Origin: an uncultured Selenomonadales bacterium | GTDB lineage: Bacteria; Bacillota; Negativicutes; Selenomonadales; Selenomonadaceae | Direction of reading: 5' to 3' | Length of the DNA stretch: 6,395 bases | Assembly (NCBI GenBank): GCA_947167555.1 | Contig: CAMVIO010000121.1 | Span: 1-6,395 of the forward strand | Shown: positions 1-6,395 of the stretch, piece by piece | Layout of the letters: each line of letters opens with the position of its first letter | How positions within the stretch are numbered: position 1 is the first letter of the stretch | Made by a program: the position numbers and the translations under genes | The notes under the pieces: generated by a model | What the model saw: the letters and a program-made list of their open reading frames with translations, nothing else | Told to the model about the DNA's origin: nothing | The model's database searches: none

Positions 1-93
1 GTGGTCGGAATCGCTTCTTTAATCGTGCTTTTTAGCGAACTATGGATGGGGGAGAGCATGGTTATTCCAAAAAGCAGAGAGGATGGCTGTTAA
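1..93 (+). CDS. C-terminal tail of an unidentified, probably membrane, protein (partial)
   Basis: The first forward frame is open from the left edge for 30 codons and ends with TAA at 91-93. The other two forward frames hit stops within the first 33 bases. The visible peptide begins with a hydrophobic stretch (VVGIASLIVLFSELWMG, about residues 1-17) that could be the last membrane-spanning helix. A short polar tail with Lys, Arg, Glu and Asp follows. In a glycan locus a polytopic flippase, polymerase or acyltransferase would be natural, but nothing in 30 residues identifies a family. The frame could also be open by chance. The next gene starts 58 bases later on the same strand, so it may share the transcript. 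Confidence 0.4.
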   Translation: MVGIASLIVLFSELWMGESMVIPKSREDGC

Positions 94-192
94 AAGTAGC
101 CTTATAAAGATTTTGGATAATAAAGAAAAGATCTGAAGGGACAGGGAAAAGTTGCAGTTTAATTCGTTGGCATATGTTGTGTTTCTGCCTTG

Positions 193-234
193 CATCTATA
201 TTCTTTATTGGTATGTCGATAAAGAATATAGATG
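193..234. repeat. Perfect 16-bp inverted repeat (hairpin) inside the MBOAT 5' coding region
   Basis: Left arm CATCTATATTCTTTAT (193-208) and right arm ATAAAGAATATAGATG (219-234) are exact reverse complements, separated by 10 bases. In RNA the stem could extend inward by a U-G, a G-C and a G-U pair, leaving a UAUG loop at 212-215. The stem begins 41 bases after the TTG start. It encodes residues around IYILYW and KEYRW, ordinary for this part of the MBOAT family. No U-run follows, so it does not look like an intrinsic terminator. Confidence 0.9.
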
Positions 235-1144
235 GGTGATATTGCTTGCAGCAAGTTACTATTTTTACATGAGCTGGGATGCCAAATACGTCGTTTTTAT
301 TGCTGGGACGACACTGGTAACGTGGATCGGCGGAAATCTTCTTTGGGAACATAAGAGCATAATTATCCGGAAATGTTTGTTGGGGCTGTGCCTTGCCAGT
401 TGCCTTGGGCTCTTGTTCTATTTCAAGTATTTCAATTTTGCTGTCGATATCTTGAATGATGTATTTTCTTCATTGGCTATCCCGCTTCATGCGTCAACAA
501 AAAAATTAATCATTCCAGTCGGTATCTCTTTTTATACATTCTAAACCTTAGTTATGTGATTGATATTTACAAAGGGAATTTAGAGCCGGAACGTAATTTT
601 TGGTATTATGCGACATTTATTTCCTTTTTCCCCCAGCTGGTCGCGGGGCCCATAGAGCGGGCGGATCATATACTTCCTCAGATTCGCGAGAAGAGAGACT
701 TTGATTATAGCAAGGCGATTAGTGGAATGCAGTTGATCTTTTGGGGATTCTTCAAGAAGATCGTCATTGCAGATACCTTTTGCGGTTATGCAGATAAGAT
801 ATTTAATTATGTGACGCAATATCAAGGATTGCCGATAATATTAGCTACACTGTACTTTACAATCCAGATTTATTGCGACTTCTCCGGTTACTCGGATATT
901 GCAATCGGATCTGCACGGTTATTTAATATCGATCTGATGACGAATTTCAATTGTCCGTATTTAGCGTCATCTTTTCAAGATTTCTGGCGCAGATGGCATA
1001 TTTCCCTGTCTACATGGATGCGGGACTATATTTATATTCCACTTGGAGGAAGTCGTTGCTCAAAAATCAGAACGGATTTTAATTTACTGTGCACGTTTTT
1101 TATTAGCGGGTTGTGGCATGGCGCAGCTTGGCATTATCTAATCT

Positions 1145-1151
1145 GGGGGGG
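1145..1151 (+). other. G7 homopolymer at the second MBOAT frame change
   Basis: Upstream of this run the protein reads in one frame through LWHGAAWHYLIWGG, and downstream it reads in the frame one base earlier as HGVLQIIEK. The change must fall inside the run. Adding one G, or a -1 slip of the ribosome or polymerase, would join the frames as WGGHG. The family usually has W-G-x-x-H-G here, so a loss of four bases (one codon plus one base) fits equally well. Confidence 0.75.
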
Positions 1152-1594
1152 CACGGCGTCCTTCAAATTATAGAAAAGTCGGTTTGTGGGAATAAATCAA
1201 ACAAGAACTACATACAATTGGGGATGCGGATGTGTCTGACATTTATCGGGATCAGTGCGATGTGGATGTTTTTTAGAGTGAATAACACATCCGATATGAT
1301 TTGGATATTGAAAAACTTCTGGAGAGGGTGGTCTGAATTCTCATTTAAACATATTGATGAGAGATGGCTGAGCGAGCTTTTTATGGTGTGTATTCTCTTA
1401 GGGCATGATTTTTTAGAATGGAAACAGCAGGGAGTTATACAGCAAAGAATAAAAAACATGTCAAGGCCTATGAAGTATGGCATATATATTTTTGCAGTGC
1501 TGTTGATGTTCTATCTCTTGCCTGTTGAATATGGCAAGGTCTTTGTCTATTTTCAGTTCTGAGAAGGAATGATAGAAAAAGGGGTATACACATT

Positions 1595-2592
1595 GTGAAG
1601 GATTTACACTATTTTATCATAAACTGCTTGAATTTTGCCGGATTGTTACTGGTAGCATTTTTGTTGATGACGGGACTTTTCTTTTGGAAAGTATCTCCAC
1701 AATACATTTCAGGATATGATGCTGCTTTAATTGATAAACGGTCAAGACTATTAAGCATTCATGAACCTAAGATAATCTTATGCGGTAATTCTAATGTGGC
1801 TTATGGTATAGATTCTCAACTAATCGAGAAAGAAATGGGGATGCCCGTTGTAAACTTAGGATTGCATGGTTCGCTAGGCAATCGTATGACGGAAACATTG
1901 GCTAAAGAGAATCTTGGCGAGGGAGACATCGTTGTCCTTCCATATAGTAGCTTTGCTGGAACAGGAGCGATTATTGATCCTGTTATTGGCTGGCTGACGA
2001 TTGAAGATCATTTTGAAATGTGGAGCTTGGTTCAACCAGATGAATACTTGCATATGCTTCAAGCACTTCCAACATATATGCGCAAGTGTATGATGCTGTA
2101 TATAGATGGTAAAGGAAATCATTTTGTTGCCGACGCGCTTAGAGGGAATTTTGATAAGTATGGTGATATTGTTCATAGTGGCAAGACAGAACCTGAAATG
2201 GAAAATCCCAAGGATGCCAGTGCACAGCAAGGTGTACCAAGCGGACCTGATGATGCTTTTATATCAAGAATGTATGAGTTGAATAATATTGTATCGAGAA
2301 GGGGGCAAACCTTCTGATATCCGCATATCCTATCGTTGAAGGGGAGCACACAAAGGAGAAAGAAAGGTACAAGGCTTTTGGGGATAGGCTTTCATCATTG
2401 ATGCCTTGTGACGTGATTTCAGATTTCAATGATTACAGATTCTCGTATATTTTTTTTGAGGATGTAGTACTCCATCTGAATAAGGCGGGGGCTATTTTGA
2501 GATCAAAGCAACTTGTGAGAGATTTGAAAGTTTGGATGAAGAGCAAGGATGATGCTAAGAAAAAAGAAGCAAACCAATCGATTAATACTTGA
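1595..2592 (+). pseudogene. Membrane-anchored SGNH-hydrolase-like protein, partner of the MBOAT protein; one frameshift
   Basis: Proteins of this layout pair with MBOAT acyltransferases and help pass the acyl group to the glycan outside the membrane. The start is GTG at 1595, with AAGGGG at 1579-1584 as ribosome site. Residues 13-31 form one N-terminal membrane anchor. The SGNH block I equivalent is CGNSN (probable nucleophile Ser66), followed by VVNLGLHGSLG at about 85-95. The first frame stops with TGA at 2315-2317 after RRGQTF. The frame one base earlier continues the same protein: G-A-N-L-L-I-S-A-Y-P at about 2302-2331, then on to FEDVVLHLN with the expected C-terminal Asp (2461-2463) and His (2473-2475), ending at TGA 2590-2592. 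Adding one G in the G5 run at 2301-2305 gives about 332 residues. Known: MBOAT/SGNH pairing. Inferred: that this pair O-acetylated the local glycan. As written it lacks the Asp/His block and should be inactive. Confidence 0.8.
2301..2305 (+). other. G5 run at the SGNH-like gene frame change
   Basis: The frame used since 1595 runs into TGA at 2315 shortly after this run. The frame one base earlier reads on with family-like sequence (LLISAYPIVEGEH). One extra G, or a -1 slip, restores R-G-A-N-L-L. The longer T8 run at 2450-2457 in the same gene is in phase with the sequence on both sides. Confidence 0.7.
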
Positions 2593-2600
2593 TGGAATTT

Positions 2601-2607
2601 AAGGTGG
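2601..2607 (+). promoter_or_regulatory. Ribosome binding site of legB
   Basis: AAGGTGG lies six bases before the ATG at 2614. It is a strong Shine-Dalgarno match and supports this start for legB over any internal ATG. It sits in the 21-base gap after the SGNH-like gene's stop. Confidence 0.7.
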
Positions 2608-2613
2608 ATAATT

Positions 2614-3621
2614 ATGCATTCTTTAAAAAAAATCCTTGTCACTGGAGCCGATGGTTTCATCGGATCTCATTTGACAGAAGCATTAGTGCGTATGGGGTAC
2701 AATGTCCGAGCGTTTGTCTATTACAACTCCTTTAATTCTTGGGGATGGCTAGATGAGTCCCCAACTGGGATTCGGAAAGAGCTAGACGTTTTTGCCGGAG
2801 ATATCCGTGATCCGCATGGAGTTAAAACCGCGATGGAAGGCTGTGACGCTGTGCTGAACTTGGCGGCGCTTATTGCGATTCCCTATTCCTACCATTCACC
2901 GGATATGTATGTTGACACGAACGTCAAAGGTGCGCTGAATGTAGTACAGGCGGCGCGGGAATTAGGCGTTCAGAAGGTTGTGCAAACATCGACCAGCGAG
3001 GTGTATGGCACGGCACAGTTTGTGCCGATTACGGAGAACCACCCGTTGCAAGGGCAGTCGCCGTATTCGGCGAGCAAGATCGGGGCGGATCAGATTGCGA
3101 TGTCGTTTTATCGTTCTTTCGGCGTCCCCGTGACGATTCTTCGGCCGTTTAATACTTATGGGCCGCGGCAATCGGCTCGCGCGGTGATTCCGACTATCAT
3201 CACACAAATTGCGAATGGCGCGCGACGAATCAAGCTAGGCGCTCTTTCACCGACGAGGGATTTCAACTATGTCAGTGATACGGTTCGTGGATTTATTGCG
3301 GCACTGGAGTCCGATGCTGCTGTGGGTGAGGTCATCAATATAGGCAGCAATTATGAAATCTCAATAGGTGATACGGCGCGCTTGATTGCCGAGGTTATGG
3401 GCGCGGAGATTGAGATTGAGACGGATGAGGAACGCTTGCGCCCGGAAAAAAGTGAGGTCAATCGTCTCTGGGCGGACAACAGCAAAGCAAAGAAACTGCT
3501 TGGCTGGGAACCAAAGTACGGCGGGCGTGACGGATTTAAGCGAGGTCTTCGGGAAACGGCGGAGTGGTTCACGAATCCGGAAAATCTGAAGCGGTATAAG
3601 GCGGATATCTACAATATTTGA
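2614..3621 (+). CDS. legB: LegB-type NAD-dependent sugar-nucleotide 4,6-dehydratase
   Basis: The 335-residue product is an extended short-chain dehydrogenase. In the legionaminic acid pathway LegB removes water from a GlcNAc nucleotide (GDP-linked in Campylobacter, UDP-linked in other schemes) to give the 4-keto-6-deoxy sugar in the cytoplasm. The Rossmann motif G-A-D-G-F-I-G is at 11-17. TSTSEVYG (125-132) carries the usual Ser/Thr of the active site, and YSASK gives Tyr151 and Lys155. RPFNTYGPRQ (177-186) is the substrate-side motif. The segments FVYYNSFNSWGWLDES (34-49) and ALIAIPYSYHSPDMYVDTN (85-103) are, as I recall them, characteristic of LegB rather than of RmlB or GalE. Length and ends look complete. 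An A8 run at 2625-2632 near the start is in frame. legC follows after 13 bases, so they are probably co-transcribed. The name rests on remembered family sequence and on the neighbours. Confidence 0.92.
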   Translation: MHSLKKILVTGADGFIGSHLTEALVRMGYNVRAFVYYNSFNSWGWLDESPTGIRKELDVFAGDIRDPHGVKTAMEGCDAVLNLAALIAIPYSYHSPDMYVDTNVKGALNVVQAARELGVQKVVQTSTSEVYGTAQFVPITENHPLQGQSPYSASKIGADQIAMSFYRSFGVPVTILRPFNTYGPRQSARAVIPTIITQIANGARRIKLGALSPTRDFNYVSDTVRGFIAALESDAAVGEVINIGSNYEISIGDTARLIAEVMGAEIEIETDEERLRPEKSEVNRLWADNSKAKKLLGWEPKYGGRDGFKRGLRETAEWFTNPENLKRYKADIYNI

Positions 3622-3624
3622 TTT

Positions 3625-3630
3625 GGGTGG
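3625..3630 (+). promoter_or_regulatory. Ribosome binding site that sets the legC start
   Basis: GGGTGG lies four bases before the ATG at 3635. An in-frame TTG at 3623 would add four residues but overlaps this site and has no ribosome site of its own, so ATG 3635 is preferred. Confidence 0.6.
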
Positions 3631-3634
3631 CAAA

Positions 3635-4807
3635 ATGGTGAATAAGTCTTTGAATACGGAAAAATTGCTATATGCGTTGCGCAAGCTTTTGCCTACGGAA
3701 GAGAGCTATCCCCTCCATGAGCCGCTTTTTTCCGGCAACGAAAACAAATACGTTCAGGAGTGCATTGATACAGGCTGGGTGTCGTCCGTCGGAAAGTTCG
3801 TCGACCGTTTTGAAGTAGACTTGGCGGCGTATACGGGCGTGAAACGAGCGGTTGCCGTGGTGAACGGTACGGCGGCGTTGCATGTCTGCCTGCTTCTCTC
3901 TGACGTGCAGCCGGATGACGAAGTTCTTGTTCCGGCGTTGACATTCATCGCTACGGCAAACGCTGTCACGTATTGCCACGCGGTTCCTCATTTTGTGGAT
4001 AGCGCTTATAACACGCTTGGAATTGATCCCGATGCGTTGGATTCGTATCTTTCAGAAATTGGCGAGATTCGGGCGGACGGTTGCTATAACCGGAAGACCG
4101 GAAGGCGAATCCGCGCGGTGGTGCCGATGCATACCTTCGGGCATACTGTGGATATGGACAAGATGGTTAATGTTTGCGAGAAATATAAGCTTGCGCTGAT
4201 TGAGGACGCGGCGGAATCCATCGGCTCGTTTTACAAAGGGAGACATACGGGAAATTTCGCACATATTGCCGCGATGAGTTTTAATGGGAACAAAACTATT
4301 ACCACAGGCGGTGGCGGTGCGGTGTTGACGAATGATGAGGAGCTTGGAAAACTGGCAAAGCATATCACGACACAGGCGAAGATTCCTCATCGTTGGGCAT
4401 ATGCTCATGACCGTATCGGCTATAACTACCGGATGCCGAATATCAACGCGGCGCTAGGCTGCGCACAGTTGGAAGAACTACCGAGGTTTGTCGAAAAAAA
4501 GAGACGCCTTGCAGAGAAATACCGCAAGGCGTTGGAAGACGTTCCGGGGGTAAAGTTTTTCGTCGAGCCGGAGTTCGCAAAAAGCAATTATTGGCTTAAT
4601 GCGATTCTGTTGGACAAGGATATTGCAAATGAGAGAGACCATGTACTTGAAACGTTGAATGATGCAGGAATCGGCTCTCGCCCGATTTGGGAGCTGATGT
4701 ACACGATGCCGATGTTCAAGGATTGCCCGCGTATGGATTGCAAGGTCGCGGAGGACATAGGGCGAAGGCTGATCAATTTGCCGAGCAGCGTGAGGCTGGG
4801 GGAATGA
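3635..4807 (+). CDS. legC: LegC-type PLP-dependent sugar aminotransferase
   Basis: The 390-residue product belongs to the DegT/DnrJ/EryC1/StrS aminotransferases. It would transfer an amino group, usually from glutamate, to C4 of the 4-keto sugar made by LegB. The motifs run in family order: LHEPLFSGNENKYV near the N-terminus, typical of the LegC group; VSSVGKFVDRFE (49-60); NGTAALH (77-83), which grips the PLP phosphate; EDAAESIGS (190-198) with Asp191 for the pyridine nitrogen; and SFNGNKTITTGGGG with Lys220 as the PLP Schiff-base lysine. GYNYRMPNINAALG (262-275) is the conserved substrate and dimer region. All key residues are present and the length is normal. The stop TGA (4805-4807) overlaps the next ATG as ATGA, so translation is probably coupled. 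Other sugar aminotransferases share the fold; the LegC call rests on the N-terminal motifs and the legB/legG context. Confidence 0.92.
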   Translation: MVNKSLNTEKLLYALRKLLPTEESYPLHEPLFSGNENKYVQECIDTGWVSSVGKFVDRFEVDLAAYTGVKRAVAVVNGTAALHVCLLLSDVQPDDEVLVPALTFIATANAVTYCHAVPHFVDSAYNTLGIDPDALDSYLSEIGEIRADGCYNRKTGRRIRAVVPMHTFGHTVDMDKMVNVCEKYKLALIEDAAESIGSFYKGRHTGNFAHIAAMSFNGNKTITTGGGGAVLTNDEELGKLAKHITTQAKIPHRWAYAHDRIGYNYRMPNINAALGCAQLEELPRFVEKKRRLAEKYRKALEDVPGVKFFVEPEFAKSNYWLNAILLDKDIANERDHVLETLNDAGIGSRPIWELMYTMPMFKDCPRMDCKVAEDIGRRLINLPSSVRLGE

Positions 4808-5979
4808 AACGAAAAATCTGTATTGTAACCGGAACACGGGCGGAATATGGGCTTTTGTATTGGCTGATGAAAGACATACAGGCGGATAATTCTTTGGAAT
4901 TGCAAATCATTGCGACAGGGATGCATCTCTCGCCGGAATTTGGGTTGACATACAAGACGATTGAAAAAGATGGTTTATTTATAGACGCAAAAGTTGAAAT
5001 GCTTTTATCCAGTGATACGCCCGTCGGCATTGCGAAATCAATAGGGCTCGGTGTTATCGGATTTGCCGATGCATTAGATCGTTTGCAGCCTGACGTTATG
5101 GTGCTTCTTGGTGATCGGTATGAGGCCTTGGCGGCGGCTCAGGCCGCAATGGTGGCTCGTATTCCGATTGCTCATATTCATGGCGGGGAAGCCACGGAAG
5201 GGCTGATTGACGAAGCTATTCGTCATTCCATAACCAAAATGTCTTTTTTGCATTTCACAGCGGCGGAAGAATATCGTCGTCGCGTTATTCAGCTGGGGGA
5301 GGCGCCTGATCGTGTGTTCAATTTCGGCGCCATTGGATTGGACAATATTCGCCGCTTGCCACTTTTATCGAAGGACGATCTTACACGGCAAACAGGCTTC
5401 CAATGGAAGCACATCAACTTTCTGGTGACTTACCATCCTGTAACGCTTACGAAAAATGGAGTGGGGAGTGCAGTGCAGGCGCTCCTCGATGCTTTGGATG
5501 ATTTCCCGCAAGCGGGCATTCTGTTTACGCAGGCAAATTCTGATACTGATGGGCGAAGGATCAATGTAATGGTGCAGGAATATGTGGATAAGCATAAAGA
5601 CCGGATGCTTTCAGTCAAGACTTTGGGGCAGCTGCGCTATCTGTCGGCTATCCGCTATATGGATGCGGTTATCGGGAATTCCTCCAGCGGTCTTTTAGAG
5701 GTTCCGTCGTTCCGCGTTCCAACGGTCAACCTCGGTGTGCGCCAGAGAGGACGGATTATGGCGTCGTCTGTAATCAATTGCGAGGAAACTACCCATGCCA
5801 TTCACGAAGCAATCCGAAAAGCATTGTCGGATGAATTCAAGGCAAGCATACGGATTATGAAGAGTCCTTTTGGTAACGGGGGTGTTTCTGAAAGGATTGT
5901 AGAAGTGTTGAAGAATGTTGAACTATCTACAACGCAAATTATGAAACCATTTCACGATGTGGAGTTTGTTGTATCATGA
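4804..5979 (+). CDS. legG: LegG/NeuC-type hydrolysing UDP-sugar 2-epimerase
   Basis: The 391-residue product inverts C2 and releases UDP, giving a free manno-configured sugar for condensation with phosphoenolpyruvate. Visible motifs are VTGTRAEYG (8-16), LLGDRYEALAAA (101-112), IAHIHGGE (122-129), TYHPVT (209-214) and IGNSSSGLLEVP (290-301), which bind nucleotide and phosphate in this family. The frame is open further upstream, but ATG 4804 is chosen because KRKICIVTGTRAEYG starts the fold directly and GAGG (4792-4795) sits eight bases before it. The start overlaps the legC stop and the stop overlaps the next gene's ATG. By sequence alone NeuC (UDP-GlcNAc substrate, sialic acid) and LegG (2,4-diamino-trideoxy sugar substrate) are hard to separate. 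legB and legC just upstream make LegG the better choice. Confidence 0.9.
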   Translation: MKRKICIVTGTRAEYGLLYWLMKDIQADNSLELQIIATGMHLSPEFGLTYKTIEKDGLFIDAKVEMLLSSDTPVGIAKSIGLGVIGFADALDRLQPDVMVLLGDRYEALAAAQAAMVARIPIAHIHGGEATEGLIDEAIRHSITKMSFLHFTAAEEYRRRVIQLGEAPDRVFNFGAIGLDNIRRLPLLSKDDLTRQTGFQWKHINFLVTYHPVTLTKNGVGSAVQALLDALDDFPQAGILFTQANSDTDGRRINVMVQEYVDKHKDRMLSVKTLGQLRYLSAIRYMDAVIGNSSSGLLEVPSFRVPTVNLGVRQRGRIMASSVINCEETTHAIHEAIRKALSDEFKASIRIMKSPFGNGGVSERIVEVLKNVELSTTQIMKPFHDVEFVVS

Positions 5980-6395
5980 GAGTTCTTTATATTGGTTGTG
6001 TTGAGTCAAGCCGAGTTTTCTTGGAAACATTATTGCAGGTGCCGGGGGCGGAGGTTGTTGGCATTCTGACGCGGCGGCAGTCGGCATTTAACAGCGATTT
6101 TGTATCTTTGGCTGACATAGCTGAAAAATGTCAAATCCCATGTGTTTATCAGGAGGAAATTACGGAAGATAATCTCCTTCCGTGGATGAGGCAGTTCAAT
6201 GCAGATATATTGTATTGCTTTGGTTGGTCGTATCTTTTGTCCAGGGATGCGATTAGCACGGCACGGCTCGGCGGCGTCGGCTACCATCCGGCAGCGCTTC
6301 CAGCCAATCGCGGAAGGCATCCAATTATTTGGGCATTGGCGTTGGGGCTTCCGCAGACAGCGTCCACATTTTTCTTTCTTGATGAAAAAGCGGAT
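5976..6395 (+). CDS. Sugar N-formyltransferase, N-terminal part (cut by window edge)
   Basis: An open frame of 140 codons runs from ATG 5976, overlapping the legG stop as ATGA, to the right edge without a stop. GGAG at 5961-5964 is a possible ribosome site. The start MRVLYIG is the usual first strand of the formyltransferase fold. GYHPAALPANRGRHPIIWAL (102-121) is the signature of enzymes such as ArnA's formyltransferase domain and Fmt, which move a formyl group from N10-formyltetrahydrofolate to an amine. His104 aligns with the catalytic His of the Asn-x-His pair. The Asn position is Gly102 here. The catalytic Asp would lie beyond the edge. As the gene after legG, it most likely formylates the C4 amine made by LegC (inference) rather than Met-tRNA. 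Full length and C-terminal domains cannot be seen. Confidence 0.85.
   Translation, partial: MRVLYIGCVESSRVFLETLLQVPGAEVVGILTRRQSAFNSDFVSLADIAEKCQIPCVYQEEITEDNLLPWMRQFNADILYCFGWSYLLSRDAISTARLGGVGYHPAALPANRGRHPIIWALALGLPQTASTFFFLDEKAD

Larger units (their letters stand above)
152..1562 (+). pseudogene. MBOAT-family membrane O-acyltransferase, disrupted by two frameshifts
   Basis: MBOAT proteins such as AlgI, PatA and DltB move acyl groups, usually acetyl, across or at the membrane onto polysaccharides. Three consecutive frames together give one such protein of about 470 residues, the usual length. Fragment one (152-541) starts at TTG, with GAAGGGA at 135-141 as a possible ribosome site. It has the typical MQFNSLAYVVFLP start and several hydrophobic helices, and ends at PVGISFYTF. 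Fragment two (from about 544) continues SYVIDIYKG, FPQLVAGPIERADHI and DFWRRWHISLSTWMRDYIYIP (His codon 997-999), then SGLWHGAAW with the likely catalytic His at 1117-1119. Fragment three (from 1152) resumes HGVLQIIEK and has two further hydrophobic segments. The breaks are a stop plus one missing base near 541-549, and missing base(s) at a G7 run, 1145-1151. As written the gene cannot make a full protein. All motifs survive, so the lesions look recent or may be sequence errors. The SGNH partner follows 32 bases downstream. Confidence 0.88.

Noticed and set aside
116..121. GATAAT as a possible -10 box before the MBOAT gene.
   Set aside because: No recognisable -35 box lies 16-18 bases upstream, and the gap after the upstream gene is only 58 bases, so read-through transcription is as likely.
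2625..2632. A8 run at the legB 5' end as a phase-variable switch.
   Set aside because: It encodes an ordinary Lys-Lys pair before the Rossmann strand and is in frame. Nothing in the sequence shows length variation.
3011..3027. 7-bp stem with a 3-base loop (CGGCACA / TGTGCCG) in legB.
   Set aside because: Stems of this size are expected several times by chance, and the codons encode a conserved LegB segment.
3361..3684. Long minus-strand open frames antisense to the leg genes.
   Set aside because: They are antisense shadows of G+C-richer coding frames, without ribosome sites or recognisable motifs.
4504..4532. 9-bp perfect inverted repeat (ACGCCTTGC / GCAAGGCGT, 11-base spacer) inside legC.
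   Set aside because: Roughly one such repeat is expected by chance in a window this size. It lies within well-conserved coding sequence and no T-run follows.
4687..4803. N-terminal extension of legG overlapping the end of legC.
   Set aside because: The added residues do not resemble the epimerase family. The ATG at 4804, with GAGG eight bases upstream, starts the fold at the expected place.
4804..5979. Reading the epimerase as NeuC for sialic (N-acetylneuraminic) acid synthesis.
   Set aside because: The legB and legC genes immediately upstream supply a 4-amino-6-deoxy sugar, which fits LegG. A NeuC-based route would not need them.

Overview
The window is a stretch of a bacterial surface-glycan biosynthesis locus, with every recognisable gene on the + strand. 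It has two parts. The first (about 94-2592) is an O-acyltransferase module: an MBOAT-family membrane acyltransferase followed by a membrane-anchored SGNH-like partner. The second (2614 to the right edge) is part of a legionaminic-acid-type nonulosonic acid pathway: legB (NAD-dependent 4,6-dehydratase), legC (PLP aminotransferase), legG (hydrolysing UDP-sugar 2-epimerase) and the first 140 codons of a sugar N-formyltransferase. A 30-codon tail of an unidentified, probably membrane, protein lies at the left edge.

The four genes from legB onward look intact and tightly coupled. There are 13 bases between legB and legC, and ATGA start/stop overlaps at legC/legG and legG/formyltransferase. Together they would make a 4-keto-6-deoxy sugar nucleotide, aminate it at C4, and invert and release the hexose. 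The formyltransferase is placed where it could acylate the C4 amine. No LegH-type acetyltransferase lies between legC and the right edge, so the product may be a 7-formamido legionaminic acid (inference). The synthase (LegI/NeuB type) and the CMP-transferase are not in the window and would be expected just downstream.

Both O-acyltransferase genes are broken. The MBOAT frame changes twice (near 541-549 and at a G7 run, 1145-1151). The SGNH frame changes once (G5 run, 2301-2305). All three shifts go in the same direction (bases missing). The family motifs, including the MBOAT histidine and the SGNH Ser and Asp/His, remain readable across the shifts, so any decay is recent, or some shifts are sequence errors or slippage sites. 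The MBOAT gene also holds a perfect 16-bp inverted repeat near its 5' end. Sampled 60-base lines are about 30-43% G+C in the O-acyl module and mostly about 43-57% in the leg genes, which suggests separate origins.

The organism cannot be fixed from this window. Strong GG-rich Shine-Dalgarno sites and the style of the LegB/LegC/LegG proteins would fit an anaerobic Bacillota such as a Negativicutes member (Selenomonas-like), but this is a low-confidence inference.
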